Counted from the stretch's first letter, positions 44,615-54,010 are shown. The stretch: DNA of 64,000 bases from Scrofimicrobium sp. R131 (GCF_040256745.1 NZ_CP138335.1:1116001-1180000); one strand, 5' to 3'. Notes: generated by a model from the letters alone, not told the origin. Program-made: numbers and translations.

Positions 44615-45345
44615 TTCACCACCCCCAGTTGGACCGCCACCGGCAGCAGGCCGTTTCCGAGAAGAATTGCCAGCGCCACGAGACCGGCCCCCCACGCGGC
44701 GGCCAGGCGGACCCGGGAACCGGTGGCACCCAGATCGGTGGCGGCGGAACGCAAACCCTGGCCCAGGTGCAGCGACAGCAGGATCATGGTCGCCGCATAC
44801 CCGGCGGCCACCCAGGGCCGTTGCAGGCTGGTCACCAGGTTCTGATAGGCGGAGGACGTTTCGCCGGTGGCGGGGACGAAGGCGGAGGTGGCTGCCGGCT
44901 GCCACCCGACCGTCAGGTCTAGCAGGTGGAACAGAAGGAAAGCCAGGATCAGCAGCCCGGTTACCGGCATCAGCGAGGGGAGGGCAAACAGGGAGGAACG
45001 GCCCCGGCGCAGGCGGCGGCGGACCCCGGTGCGGGCGCGGGTTCCCCGGGCCCGGCGAGACCGCCAGTTCAGTGTCGCTGCGGCCCACAGGTGCAGAACC
45101 AGGGCCAGGAGGAGGACCATCCGCAGGGACCAGAGGACCGCGCCGGCTGGGAGAAACGGCGTGAAGGCTTCGCGGAGCCAGTGGGCGTAGGTGTTGAAGT
45201 GTTCGGGCCCGGTGAACGCCTTCAGGTTGCCGAACAGGTGGATCAGCACGAACAGGGCCCAAATCAGCCCGGTGACGGCCATGACCACTTTCAGTGCCCA
45301 CGAAGAGACTCGCCTTGATCTTGTGGCCAACGCCGTTTGCCCCAT
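44611..45345 (-). CDS. sdhC: Succinate dehydrogenase cytochrome b subunit
   Basis: The membrane anchor of complex II, 244 residues with five helices. It corresponds to the single-protein cytochrome b558 type (SdhC of Bacillus and Actinobacteria). Conserved histidines for two haems are visible in VLIHLFGNLKAF, LHLWAAATL, LFHLLDLTVGW and LSLHLGQGL. ATG 45345 follows AGGGAGTGAG. First gene of sdhCAB. Confidence 0.9.
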   Translation of the reverse strand: MGQTALATRSRRVSSWALKVVMAVTGLIWALFVLIHLFGNLKAFTGPEHFNTYAHWLREAFTPFLPAGAVLWSLRMVLLLALVLHLWAAATLNWRSRRARGTRARTGVRRRLRRGRSSLFALPSLMPVTGLLILAFLLFHLLDLTVGWQPAATSAFVPATGETSSAYQNLVTSLQRPWVAAGYAATMILLSLHLGQGLRSAATDLGATGSRVRLAAAWGAGLVALAILLGNGLLPVAVQLGVVK

Positions 45346-45481
45346 CGCTCACTCCCTGGTTGTGACCGCCTTGCCCTCAGCCTAGCCGCGGCAAACGCCG
45401 ATCAGCCGGGACTTTCGCAGGTCCATGCCGGGGCCCTAACCAATCTATGGGATAAGTCCTGTCTTACCGGACCGGCTGGGT

Positions 45482-45496
45482 TACCCTCGCCCTATG
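45482..45496 (+). promoter_or_regulatory. -10 element giving a leaderless start for the TrpB2-like gene
   Basis: TACCCT at 45482-45487 is followed by exactly six bases and the ATG at 45494. No Shine-Dalgarno site is present. CTGTCT at 45459-45464 may be a weak -35 (17 bases apart). Confidence 0.5.
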
Positions 45497-46819
45497 GAGA
45501 ATACTGTTGACAAAGAAGCCAATCAGAGCCCGATCCCGGTGGGGGTGGACACGACTGAGCCCACCCACTGGTACAACATCGGCGCCGACCTGCCCGAGCC
45601 GATCCCGCCCCACCTGAACCCGGGCACGAAAGAGCCGATTACCGAGGCAGAGTTGTCCGGTCTGTTCGCCACCGAACTGGCCCGGCAGGAGCTCTCTACC
45701 GAACGGTTCATTGAGATCCCAGCCGAGGTGCGCGACGTGTACTCGATCTGGCGTGCCACCCCGCTGATGCGGGCGCGCCGACTGGAGCAGCACCTGGGGA
45801 CGAACTCGCGGATCTACCTCAAGTACGAAGGTGTTTCCCCGGTCGGGTCACACAAGCCCAACTCAGCCGTCCCGCAGGCCTACTACAACAAGCTGGACGG
45901 GATTAAGAAGCTGACCACCGAGACCGGGGCCGGCCAGTGGGGTGCCTCCCTGGCGTTGGGCGGGGCGATGTTTGGCCTGGACGTGGAGATCTGGCAGGTG
46001 CGGGCCTCCTACGAAAGCAAGCCCTACCGGCGCTACCAAATGGAGCTTTACGGCGGCACCTGCCATTCCAGCCCGTCGGAGCTGACCGAGATTGGGCGCC
46101 AGATTCTAGCCGAGCACCCGGATACTACCGGTTCCCTCGGGATGGCCGTTTCCGAAGCGGTCGAGGTGGCCATGACCCAGCCCGACACCCGGTACGCGCT
46201 CGGGTCGGTGCTGAACCACGTCGTTCTGCACCAGACGGTGATCGGGCAGGAAGCCATTGCCCAGTTGCACGAGGCGGGAGAGGAAACCGCGGACGTGGTG
46301 TTTGGCTGCGCTGGTGGCGGCTCGAACCTGGCCGGGCTGTCCTTCCCGTTCCTGCGTCACGTGCTGACTGAGGGGGCCCAGACCCGGGTAATTGCGGCCG
46401 AACCCGCCGCCTGCCCCTCGCTCACCCGCGGAGAGTATCGGTACGACTTTGGCGACTTCACCGGGATGACCCCGCTGCTGAAGATGTACACCCTGGGCCA
46501 GGAGTTCGTTCCGGATCCAATCCACGCCGGGGGTCTGCGCTACCACGGGATGGCGCCCGCTCTGTCCCACACGGTGAACCTGGGCCTAGTTGAAGCAGTG
46601 GCGATCGAGCAGGATCACGCTTTCGCGGCCGGGATCACACTGGCCCGAACCGAGGGGCTGGTTCCGGCTCCCGAATCCAACCACGCGATTGCGGCTGCGC
46701 TGGACTACCTGGCGGGTCCGGGCCGGGACCGCTCCGAAACGATTGTGATTGGTGTGTCCGGGACCGGCGTGCTGGACCTGCCTTCGTACCAGCGGTTCCT
46801 GCCAGAAGCGCAAGCCTAA
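45494..46819 (+). CDS. TrpB2-type tryptophan synthase beta-like PLP enzyme
   Basis: This 441-residue fold type II PLP enzyme joins indole to serine to make tryptophan. Lys121 in GSHKPNSA is the PLP-binding residue, and GCAGGGSNLAGL binds the cofactor phosphate. The long N-terminal part before WRATPLMRARRLE marks the TrpB2 branch, which acts without TrpA. No trpA or other trp gene is adjacent, so the enzyme could salvage free indole. A Trp-type ABC importer lies 12 kb downstream in the same window. Confidence 0.9.
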   Translation: MENTVDKEANQSPIPVGVDTTEPTHWYNIGADLPEPIPPHLNPGTKEPITEAELSGLFATELARQELSTERFIEIPAEVRDVYSIWRATPLMRARRLEQHLGTNSRIYLKYEGVSPVGSHKPNSAVPQAYYNKLDGIKKLTTETGAGQWGASLALGGAMFGLDVEIWQVRASYESKPYRRYQMELYGGTCHSSPSELTEIGRQILAEHPDTTGSLGMAVSEAVEVAMTQPDTRYALGSVLNHVVLHQTVIGQEAIAQLHEAGEETADVVFGCAGGGSNLAGLSFPFLRHVLTEGAQTRVIAAEPAACPSLTRGEYRYDFGDFTGMTPLLKMYTLGQEFVPDPIHAGGLRYHGMAPALSHTVNLGLVEAVAIEQDHAFAAGITLARTEGLVPAPESNHAIAAALDYLAGPGRDRSETIVIGVSGTGVLDLPSYQRFLPEAQA

Positions 46820-46846
46820 CCGGGGACCCCAGCCTAACCCGGAATC

Positions 46847-47413
46847 TTAGTGGTCGCGGCCAGCCTCGCACAGGGCCGCGACCACCCGGTCAAACCGGGC
46901 CCGGTCCAGGTAGGAACCCTCGCGCCGAATTCCCGCCGCGGGAAACCACAGCGGGCGATGCAGCTTCACTTCGGAGGGGCGGCCTTTTGAGTCCCATGGG
47001 CCCGACCCCAGGTCGAACCAGTACTCACCGCGCGCCCGTTCCTCGGCATGGCGACTGTCGTGATCCTTCGATGTCAGCTGCAGCGCGTAGAAACCGTCGC
47101 CTTTGCTGCCCATGATCAGGATCGGACGGTCCTTCCCGCGGCTGGGATCCTCCTCCCACGGGACCCAGGCCCAAACCACTTCGCCGGGCTGGGGCCTACC
47201 GTCTGCCTGGGGAGAGTACGAGATCCGGGCCAGCACCTCAGCGATCGGTACCGGCCGGATTCGCTGCCAACCGGGCGGGCCCGGCACCCCAAACGGGGAC
47301 GGCTGCGCAGTCCCAGTGGGCGGCTGCGCTGCGGATTGAGCGCGATTGGGCTTATTGAGGGTGGCCCGCAAGCCTGCCGCCAGGGCGCGCCACAGCCGAT
47401 TTGAACTATTCAC
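46847..47413 (-). CDS. PemK/MazF-like protein
   Basis: The 188-residue protein has a disordered N-terminal third and then PGEVVWAWVPWEEDPSRGKDRPILIMG (core PGEVVWAWVPW, about 77-87), which resembles the start of MazF/PemK endoribonucleases. No antitoxin gene is next to it. Its start overlaps the stop of the CPVC membrane protein gene by four bases, so it is the last gene of the redox operon. Whether it is an active RNase is not evident; it is longer than typical MazF (about 110 residues). Confidence 0.7.
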   Translation of the reverse strand: MNSSNRLWRALAAGLRATLNKPNRAQSAAQPPTGTAQPSPFGVPGPPGWQRIRPVPIAEVLARISYSPQADGRPQPGEVVWAWVPWEEDPSRGKDRPILIMGSKGDGFYALQLTSKDHDSRHAEERARGEYWFDLGSGPWDSKGRPSEVKLHRPLWFPAAGIRREGSYLDRARFDRVVAALCEAGRDH

Positions 47414-47958
47414 AGCTGCCTCGATCCCAGGTCGACTTCGGCCGGGGTGAGCGTGGTCGACCTCGTCGGTAGGGGACAGGCCCCCTCATTCCGAATCCGG
47501 GTTCGCAGGGCCAGGGCCAGCAGAACAATCGCGCCGACAGCGAGGATCGGCTGTAGCGGCGCAAAGAACTGGAGGGCTCCCGCGTAGCCGAGGGCCAGCA
47601 GCGCCAGCTTGTTGCAGACCGGACAACCGACCGCAAAGAACGTCAGCAGGGCGCCGCCCGTGCCCAGCACCCCGGAGCGGGTGGAGTCCGCCGGGTCTTT
47701 TCGCGCCACGTAGGTGGCTCCCACCAGGCCCGAGAGGACGGCAGTGACCAGGAGTACCGGCCATGCCCACCAGGTAGGGGGCACATCCCGATGAAAAATC
47801 GGGTTCGGAATCAGATCGGTCGGGATTGCCACCAGCACCGTGGTTCCAAGAGCCATCAGCCCGGCAAACCACCAGCGCCGGGCCGGCCAGGTTTTCAACT
47901 CCTGGCGCCAGGTTCGGCGGGCGGGACGAATGTCAACCACGGCCCTCCTCCGTTCCAC
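47410..47958 (-). CDS. Membrane protein with a CPVC motif, probable redox partner
   Basis: The 182-residue protein has four hydrophobic helices (about 31-47, 66-84, 99-130 and 137-152). The third includes FAVGCPVCNKLALLALG, so a CxxC pair lies within or at the edge of the membrane. It overlaps ccdA by 26 bases and follows a DsbA-like gene, which suggests it relays electrons or disulfides with CcdA. I recognise no characterised family. Confidence 0.7.
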   Translation of the reverse strand: MERRRAVVDIRPARRTWRQELKTWPARRWWFAGLMALGTTVLVAIPTDLIPNPIFHRDVPPTWWAWPVLLVTAVLSGLVGATYVARKDPADSTRSGVLGTGGALLTFFAVGCPVCNKLALLALGYAGALQFFAPLQPILAVGAIVLLALALRTRIRNEGACPLPTRSTTLTPAEVDLGSRQL

Positions 47959-48805
47959 CGGGAGCCACCGGCCAGGACTGGGCTGGCTGGGGCCGGCGAT
48001 TTCTCCGGCGAACCAGCCAGATCACCAGCGTGAGAATCAGGGCGGCGCCGAGGGCAAAGGCCCAGTTCGGGACGGCGGCACCCAAGTTGGCGACGGCCGA
48101 CTCGAGCCGGAACTGGGTGGAGATTGAGACCAGACCCCCCAGGTTCGCCGTCCCATCGGTGACCAGCAGCAGCGTGCCCAACCCAATTGAGAGCAGCCCG
48201 GTGACCACGGCCACCAGCGAGTTCTCCCAGGGGCCGATCCGGATCAGCCGCGGGCGCATCCAGCGGGTCGCACCCGCACCCCACCGCTGCCAGACGAGGG
48301 TTAGCACCAGCAGCGGGAAGACCATTCCGAGCGCGTAGACCGCCAGGAGCAGGGCGCCGTAGCCGGCCGAACCGCCGAGCGAAGCCATCATTAGTACCGC
48401 TCCCAGAATCGGCCCGGTGCAGACCCCTGCCACCGCGTAGACCGCGCCCAGCAGGAAGACCGAGACGACCGAGGTGCGGTCAGTGCCCGCCGCCTCTCTC
48501 ATCGACAGACCGGGCAGGGAGATTCCGAGAAGTTGGATCAAGCCGATGACAATGATCAACCCCGCCACCACGGTAATCAGGAGCGACCGGTTCTCCCCGA
48601 GCAGCGAACCAAGGATTCCGGAGAAAACGCCGAGCGGAACCAGGGTGGTCAACAGGCCCAGGGTGAAGATCCCCGTCCGGGAGAGCAGCTTGGCCGGCGA
48701 GGTGAACGCATAGGCAAAAAATGCCGGCAACAGCATGACGGAGCAGGGGCTGAGCAGGGACAGCACCCCGCCGAGAAAAGCCCCGACCAACCCGATATCG
48801 ATCAC
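47933..48805 (-). CDS. CcdA/DsbD-type thiol-disulfide transmembrane protein
   Basis: CcdA carries electrons from cytosolic thioredoxin across the membrane. The 290-residue protein has six or seven helices and the two key cysteines, in LSLLSPCSVMLLP (about residue 21) and VAGVCTGPILGA (about 129). The C-terminus is long and basic. It overlaps both neighbours, the DsbA-like lipoprotein upstream by four bases and the CPVC membrane protein downstream. Confidence 0.9.
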   Translation of the reverse strand: MIDIGLVGAFLGGVLSLLSPCSVMLLPAFFAYAFTSPAKLLSRTGIFTLGLLTTLVPLGVFSGILGSLLGENRSLLITVVAGLIIVIGLIQLLGISLPGLSMREAAGTDRTSVVSVFLLGAVYAVAGVCTGPILGAVLMMASLGGSAGYGALLLAVYALGMVFPLLVLTLVWQRWGAGATRWMRPRLIRIGPWENSLVAVVTGLLSIGLGTLLLVTDGTANLGGLVSISTQFRLESAVANLGAAVPNWAFALGAALILTLVIWLVRRRNRRPQPAQSWPVAPGGTEEGRG

Positions 48806-49620
48806 GACACTCCCGCCCGTTGCTTCTCGGTCTCGATCGCCTGCCGGAAGGTCTCCAGCGGCTGCGCCCCCGTGATGGGGGTCTGGCCGATCAGGAAGGT
48901 CGGAGTGGTGTAGATCCCCAGCTCCAGCACCTGCTGATAGTCGGCCTGGACCAGGGCCCGGAGCTCCGGGTTGTCCAGAGCGGTCTCAAAGGCGGTCAGG
49001 TCGGGCAGGCCAATCTGGCGAGCCAGATCCACCAGCCGCTCGCGCGACAGTTCCTGATGGTCACGCCCATCATACGCAAACAGGGCGTCGTAGTAGGACC
49101 AGAACTGTCCCTGCTGACCGGCCGCCCGGGCGGCGACCGCCGCGTCGATCGACTGTTCCCCGAAGATGGGGGCGTCGTGCCACTCGATTCGCAACAGTCC
49201 CTGATTGACGTAGTCCTCGACCAGAGCCGGCTTGGTTTCGCGCGCAAATACCCCGCAGTAGGGGCAGCGGAAGTCCGCGAACTCAATCAGGACCAGGGGT
49301 GCGTCCACCCGTCCCAACGCGAGGGGGTCCCCCTCGATTCGGCGGGCCAGATCGGGGAAAGGCACTGTTTGGGTGGGGGCGGCCGTTGGAGTTGCGGCTG
49401 GCGAAGTGGCGGCTGGCGCCCGGGTGGGCGAGGGGGAGGGGCTGGGAGTCGGGTCGGCGCTCTGACCGGCTGGAGTAGGGAGAGACTGGGGCGCCGCATC
49501 AACCGGCTGCTGCGAGGGACCGCACCCACTCAGCCAGAGCGACGCGGAGATACCGAACGCCACCAGCAGGGTCCCGACCCTCAGCTGCCGGCCCCAACGG
49601 GCCCGTTTTGGCTGTGCCAT
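48802..49620 (-). CDS. DsbA-like thioredoxin-fold lipoprotein
   Basis: The 272-residue protein has a lipoprotein signal with lipobox LSGC (Cys33) and a Pro/Thr/Ala-rich linker (about 40-88). A DsbA-type thioredoxin domain follows, with active site CPYC (Cys119-Cys122) and cis-Pro in YTTPTFLIG. It would form or shuffle disulfides in exported proteins at the outer face of the membrane. It is the first gene of the operon; its start is preceded by GAAAGGA. Confidence 0.92.
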   Translation of the reverse strand: MAQPKRARWGRQLRVGTLLVAFGISASLWLSGCGPSQQPVDAAPQSLPTPAGQSADPTPSPSPSPTRAPAATSPAATPTAAPTQTVPFPDLARRIEGDPLALGRVDAPLVLIEFADFRCPYCGVFARETKPALVEDYVNQGLLRIEWHDAPIFGEQSIDAAVAARAAGQQGQFWSYYDALFAYDGRDHQELSRERLVDLARQIGLPDLTAFETALDNPELRALVQADYQQVLELGIYTTPTFLIGQTPITGAQPLETFRQAIETEKQRAGVS

Positions 49621-49703
49621 GCACTATCCTTTCAGTGGCGACACCACCTAGCCTACCGGAATGTGTAGACATTATGACAGGTGGCTACCGAAGGGGAAAG
49701 CCC

Positions 49704-50441
49704 ATGATGAAGCACGTGCCTCTGTGGCAGCGGATCTCGGCTGAACTGCGAGCCCGGATCGACGGCGGTCAGTACGACCACGATTTCCCCGGAGAGCTGG
49801 AGGTAGCCGACGAGTTCGGGGTTAGCCGCGGGACTGCCCGGGCCGCGCTGCGCCCCCTGCGAGAGGAAGGGTTGGTCGCGGCCAGTCCCGGGCGTCGCCC
49901 CCGGATCCGACAGGGACGGGCTGCCTCCCAGTATGGGCAGATCTACTCGCTGCAGGAGCTAATTGCCGAGTCCGGCTTAGAGCCGCGCAATCAGGTCCTC
50001 CGCCAAAGCGTGGTGGTGGACGCGGAAGCCGGAGCTGAGCTGGGCTCCGGTCCCGAAGTGTTCCTGCTGGAGCGGATCCGGCTGGGTGGTGAGAATCCGA
50101 TCGCCTACGAGCGCGTTTACACCGCCGCCGACCTGGCACCTGTCCTAACCCAGGTCGACTTCAGCGACGTCGCCTTCTATCGGGTCCTGGCTGACCAGTG
50201 CCGGATCGTCATCACCGGGGGCCGAGAGCAAATTGAGGCGATCGCCGCGCCGGACACGGTGGCCGACCTGCTGGAGTGTGAACCGGGAACGCCGCTGCTG
50301 CAGGTGTTTCGGTGGGGATGCTGCGCCACCGGCGTGGTGGAGTACCGGCAAACCTACTTCCGCGGTGATCGGTTCCAGGCCCTGCGTCACTTCGGCTCGG
50401 TCGAACGCGAGCACCCGTGCCCCTCGGGCACCCTCAGCTAG
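49704..50441 (+). CDS. GntR-family regulator with UTRA domain
   Basis: The 245-residue protein has a winged-helix domain (about 3-70; EVADEFGVSRGTARAALRPLREEGL) and a UTRA domain. ATG 49704 follows AAGGGGAAAG; an in-frame ATG at 49674 is possible. The TGTAGACATTATGACA stretch at 49663-49678 just upstream looks like a HutC-type half-palindrome and may be its own operator. It diverges from the redox operon and converges with a methyltransferase; stop codons overlap in CTAG. Target genes are not evident. Confidence 0.87.
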   Translation: MMKHVPLWQRISAELRARIDGGQYDHDFPGELEVADEFGVSRGTARAALRPLREEGLVAASPGRRPRIRQGRAASQYGQIYSLQELIAESGLEPRNQVLRQSVVVDAEAGAELGSGPEVFLLERIRLGGENPIAYERVYTAADLAPVLTQVDFSDVAFYRVLADQCRIVITGGREQIEAIAAPDTVADLLECEPGTPLLQVFRWGCCATGVVEYRQTYFRGDRFQALRHFGSVEREHPCPSGTLS

Positions 50442-51067
50442 TCGATCCGCCCAAAAACCACGGCGTCGGCCCGGGTCTCCCTCGTTCCGTCGGCGCGCAG
50501 GAACAGTCCCGCCTCCACCCCCACCCGGATCGGCCTGAAACTGGACTGGGAGCGCAAAAGCCGCTCGTCCTCGGCCGGATCCACCGGGGAGGGCCCGTGC
50601 CCAATTCCCGGGTTGGTGCCTTTCACCTCGCGCGCGTGCGAGACCACCAGCAGGTGACCGCCGGGAGCCACCAGCGAGGTCGCCCGGGCGAGGAACTGCT
50701 GGCGTCCCGCGGCGGTCCGCGGGTGAATGAAGAAGGCGGTCACCAGGTCGTAGGAGCCGGGAACCAACTCCGGGTCGGTCAAAAAGTCGCCCACCCGGAA
50801 CTGAGCTCGCTCCTGCCCGCGCCGCTCCGCCTCGTCCCGGGCGCGCGCGATCGCGGTCGGTGACAGGTCCAATCCGAGGGCCTCCCAACCGTGCTCGGCC
50901 AGCCAGAGGACGTCGGCCCCCTCGCCCGTGCCCAAATCTACGGAACGGCCCGGGGGCAAACTCTCGGCCACCTCGACCAGGGTCGGTTGCGGACGACCAG
51001 ACCAGAGCTGGGAGCGGGTTTGGTAGCGCCGCTCCCACTCCTCAGCCTGGGGGCTCAGATCGGTCAT
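50438..51067 (-). CDS. Class I SAM-dependent methyltransferase
   Basis: The 209-residue cytosolic protein has the SAM-binding motif I SVDLGTGEGADVLWL (about 41-55), an acidic post-I loop (ALGLDLSPTA), motif SYDLVTAFFIHP and a late LLVVSHAREV. It resembles the tellurite-resistance TehB / thiopurine-type group of small methyltransferases. The substrate is not known. It is followed at 12 bases upstream by the Eis-like gene and may be cotranscribed with it. Confidence 0.87.
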   Translation of the reverse strand: MTDLSPQAEEWERRYQTRSQLWSGRPQPTLVEVAESLPPGRSVDLGTGEGADVLWLAEHGWEALGLDLSPTAIARARDEAERRGQERAQFRVGDFLTDPELVPGSYDLVTAFFIHPRTAAGRQQFLARATSLVAPGGHLLVVSHAREVKGTNPGIGHGPSPVDPAEDERLLRSQSSFRPIRVGVEAGLFLRADGTRETRADAVVFGRID

Positions 51068-51078
51068 GCTCAGTCCCG

Positions 51079-52386
51079 CTAAAACTCGGTCGGACAGCGG
51101 GACAGGCCCACCGGGGCAAACATGGCGTCCAAGTAGTCGACCACCTGGGCGGAGGCTCCCTCAATCTGACCGGCGGCAGCCAGCTGGGTAGGGGAGGGAG
51201 CACCGAAAACTAGGGCGGCGAGGGCCTGCACCTGCACCCGAAGATTGGTCACGGCGCCATCAACGCGGGTGACCCGCACCTCGCCCCGATCCAAACTCAG
51301 TTCGAAGGTACCGGCCGCCAGCCCCAGCGGGTCGACGACTTCAAAGGTAATCGTCAGGCCCGCGTCCATGGCCGCCGGCGAGTAGGCGCGTTCGCGCAGG
51401 GTTCGGACCGGATCCAGCACCCGTGCCCACATGTGATCAGTTACCGAAGCTACCTCGACTGCTCGCTGGTCTACCAGGGCGGTCAGTAGCAGGTGGTCGA
51501 CCGGCTGCGGGTGCGCCTGGATCTCTTTGATTAGGTCCAGGTGAGCCAGGTAGTCCCACAGGGCCAGTTCCACGGTTGGGTCGGCGGCCAGCAACTCGAC
51601 CACGCGGGCCCCGCCGTCGTTCCCGTCGCTGGTGCGGTAAGACACCAGTCCGTCGAGGACTCCGCGCTCGTTCAGGTGAACTGCCGCGTACAGACGCGAG
51701 CGCAGCTTCCCGTCGGACTCGTTCCGATACAGGTCGAAGGCCATCCCGGTGCGGGAATCGACGCAGCCTCGGTAGCTGCGCAGATAGGCAGCCGACAGGT
51801 CGGAGCGGTGCTCCAGCAGCCAGGGGATAGAAACCTGCATCATGGAACCGGCCGCCTGCACACGGGACTTCGCCTCTGGCCGAAGCTTGAATCGGTTGGT
51901 CCGTAGCCGCAGCTCACCGGCCGAGTACACGTTCTGGAAGCCGAACCGGCTGTAAATTCCGGCCTCCGAGGCGGTCAGCACCGCCACCGGAACCCCGGCT
52001 TCGGCCTGTTGGCGCAGGTTCAGCTCCATCATTTCGCGGAGGATCCCTCGGCGCCGGTGGGTGGGCCGGACACTCACCCAGGTCACCAGCCCGGCCGGCA
52101 GCAGGCGCCCCCGACCCACGTTGACCCAGCCGGAGGCTACTTCGAAGGTCCCGACCGGACGCTCGGCAAAGGCCGGATCGAGATTCCGATTGCGGTCGTA
52201 GGCCCCGGTAAGGACCGAGTGGTTGCCGGCGCCGGCCCGGGACCAGAGGTCGACGTTTTCCTCGCTTGGTTCCCCGCCGTGGAAGGCACTGCGAGCCACC
52301 CGGTAGAAGTTGGCCGTGGCCGGGTTAGGCTTGCCATCCACCAGCTCGGCCGGAAACAGTTCTAGATCAATTGAGCTACTCAGCAT
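51079..52386 (-). CDS. Eis-like GNAT N-acetyltransferase
   Basis: Eis proteins acetylate several amines of aminoglycosides or other substrates with acetyl-CoA. The 435-residue protein has two GNAT lobes and a C-terminal sterol-carrier-like domain. The acetyl-CoA motif is VSVRPTHRRRGILREMM (about 105-121), and the polypeptide ends in Phe, whose carboxylate is catalytic in characterised Eis enzymes. TAGGTT lies exactly six bases before the ATG (52393-52398 on the minus strand), suggesting a leaderless mRNA. Aminoglycoside resistance is possible but not shown. Confidence 0.9.
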   Translation of the reverse strand: MLSSSIDLELFPAELVDGKPNPATANFYRVARSAFHGGEPSEENVDLWSRAGAGNHSVLTGAYDRNRNLDPAFAERPVGTFEVASGWVNVGRGRLLPAGLVTWVSVRPTHRRRGILREMMELNLRQQAEAGVPVAVLTASEAGIYSRFGFQNVYSAGELRLRTNRFKLRPEAKSRVQAAGSMMQVSIPWLLEHRSDLSAAYLRSYRGCVDSRTGMAFDLYRNESDGKLRSRLYAAVHLNERGVLDGLVSYRTSDGNDGGARVVELLAADPTVELALWDYLAHLDLIKEIQAHPQPVDHLLLTALVDQRAVEVASVTDHMWARVLDPVRTLRERAYSPAAMDAGLTITFEVVDPLGLAAGTFELSLDRGEVRVTRVDGAVTNLRVQVQALAALVFGAPSPTQLAAAGQIEGASAQVVDYLDAMFAPVGLSRCPTEF

Positions 52387-52450
52387 TGTTCCAACCTATC
52401 GCACCGGCCCGGCCTGGGCCGACTCACCCGCGCCCGGCCGGCTCTACTGC

Positions 52451-54010
52451 TCAGATGCGGGCAGCGCGGTCCAAAGCTCGGGCCAACGCGCCGGCCCGTT
52501 CCCGCTCTGCCCGCGCCGGGGCCACCACCGTGCGTGCCCCCACCTGGGCCACCTCCCGCTGCAGGGCCCGGCGGACGGCTCGCGTCCGAGCCCGCGCCCC
52601 CAGGGCCGCCAGTCCCCGGCCGGCCAACCCCAGGAGCAGTCCCAACCCGAGACCAAAGCCGATCAGCAAACCGGGCACCGGCCACCCCTCCACCTGGGCG
52701 ATCGGGATCGCCGGTAGGCCCAGCACTCGCGCCAGCCAGACCGCCAGGTACCAGCCGGCTCCAACCAGCGCCAAGGCTAGCGCGAGCCACTGGAGAATTC
52801 TGGCTGCCACCCACCACCAGGCTGGTCGGACCCGCAGGTCCACCCGGGTGACGGCTGTTTCCAACGCGGCCGGCAGTTCCGCCAGCGCCTTGGATTCCAG
52901 GGAGCCCAGCGGGCCGCGCCAGCCGGGCGGGAAGGTCGAGGCGGCCTGGCCCAAGTAGGTCCTGACCGCCAGCGCCAACCCGGCCTGCCCGGCTCCGGTC
53001 AGGGGTGGCAGGGACGGGAGCGCGCCCTCGGTTTGGCTCCGTTCCACCCCCAGGCGGCGGAGCGGGTCTGCGCGGAACCGGTGGAGCCACGCGGTTGGCA
53101 GCCAGCCCGTGTTTTGCCCGGCCCGCAGCCGGTAGGACCGGCCCACTGCCGCCGCAATCTGCTCCGTCTGCGCCGCTGCCACCAAACTCGCGGTCAGGGC
53201 CCGCTCGGCCGTGGCCGACGGGGGTGAGCCGACCGTTTGGACCGGCCGGGCCGCCTCCGCCCAGTGCGCCAGGTCCGCGTCCAGTCGGGCTTCGGCCGCC
53301 CGGGCCCGTTCCGCCTCGCGCGCTAGCGCCTGCTCCAGGGCCTCCACCCCAGATCCGGTCCGGGCCGACAGCGGGAACACCGGGACCGAACCCAGTCCAC
53401 GCTGATCGAGCAGCTGCCCCAGCGAAGCCCGGACAACTGGAATCTCGGCGGGGTCCAGCAGGTCAATTTGGTTCAGCACCACCAGGGTCTGGCCGTGCTG
53501 GTGGCGGCGCGGGTCGATGAAGTCCTCGTGCAGCACCCGATCCGCATATTTTTGCGGGTCAACCACCCAGACCAGCAGGTCCACCTGGGCGGCCAGGCGT
53601 TCGGCCACGTGGCGATGTGCGGTTGCCACCGAGTCGAAGTCCGGCAGGTCCAGCAGCACCAGGCGGCGATGTGGCAGCGCGGGCACTGCCCTGATTTGGT
53701 CCACCTGCAACCAGACCAGCAGGTCGTCGGCATTGGCGCCCGCGTTGACTACCGCCGTCACCTCGGCGGTGGTGGGCCGCAGCAGGCCGGGCGTGGTCAC
53801 CTCGGCGCCGGCCAGGGCGTTGACCAGGGTGGATTTGCCGGAGCCGGTAGCGCCAAAGAAGCCCACCGTCGTGAATCCGAGCCCCCGCTCGCTGCGATCC
53901 TGACCCTGCTGCCGGAGCCGCTCGGCGTCGGCCAGTTGAGCCTCGGTCAGGAATCCAGGACCAAGCCGGGCGCACTCACCCAGGGCCTGCCAGCGCTCAT
54001 TGAGGTTCAT
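52451..54010 (-). CDS. Dynamin-like GTPase, second of a pair
   Basis: The 519-residue protein has an N-terminal GTPase domain. P-loop GATGSGKST lies near residue 50, switch/G3 region LLDLPDFDS near 110, and the G4 motif LNQID near 180. A helical middle part follows, then two hydrophobic helices (about 400-425 and 440-462) and a basic, Ala-rich tail. The architecture fits bacterial dynamin-like or YfjP-type GTPases that act at membranes. ATG 54010 (MNLNERW) is favoured over an earlier start at 54109 inside the partner gene. The start overlaps the partner stop by four bases. Confidence 0.83.
   Translation of the reverse strand: MNLNERWQALGECARLGPGFLTEAQLADAERLRQQGQDRSERGLGFTTVGFFGATGSGKSTLVNALAGAEVTTPGLLRPTTAEVTAVVNAGANADDLLVWLQVDQIRAVPALPHRRLVLLDLPDFDSVATAHRHVAERLAAQVDLLVWVVDPQKYADRVLHEDFIDPRRHQHGQTLVVLNQIDLLDPAEIPVVRASLGQLLDQRGLGSVPVFPLSARTGSGVEALEQALAREAERARAAEARLDADLAHWAEAARPVQTVGSPPSATAERALTASLVAAAQTEQIAAAVGRSYRLRAGQNTGWLPTAWLHRFRADPLRRLGVERSQTEGALPSLPPLTGAGQAGLALAVRTYLGQAASTFPPGWRGPLGSLESKALAELPAALETAVTRVDLRVRPAWWWVAARILQWLALALALVGAGWYLAVWLARVLGLPAIPIAQVEGWPVPGLLIGFGLGLGLLLGLAGRGLAALGARARTRAVRRALQREVAQVGARTVVAPARAERERAGALARALDRAARI

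Noticed and set aside
44615-45352. Upstream extension of the sdhA frame to 928 residues
   Set aside because: This is the shadow of sdhC; sdhA starts at 44614 with a four-base overlap typical of this operon.
49373-49495. Pro/Thr/Ser-rich low-complexity stretch as a possible repeat array
   Set aside because: It is the flexible linker of the DsbA-like lipoprotein; repeats are codon-level, not DNA-level. No CRISPR-like spacing exists anywhere in the window.
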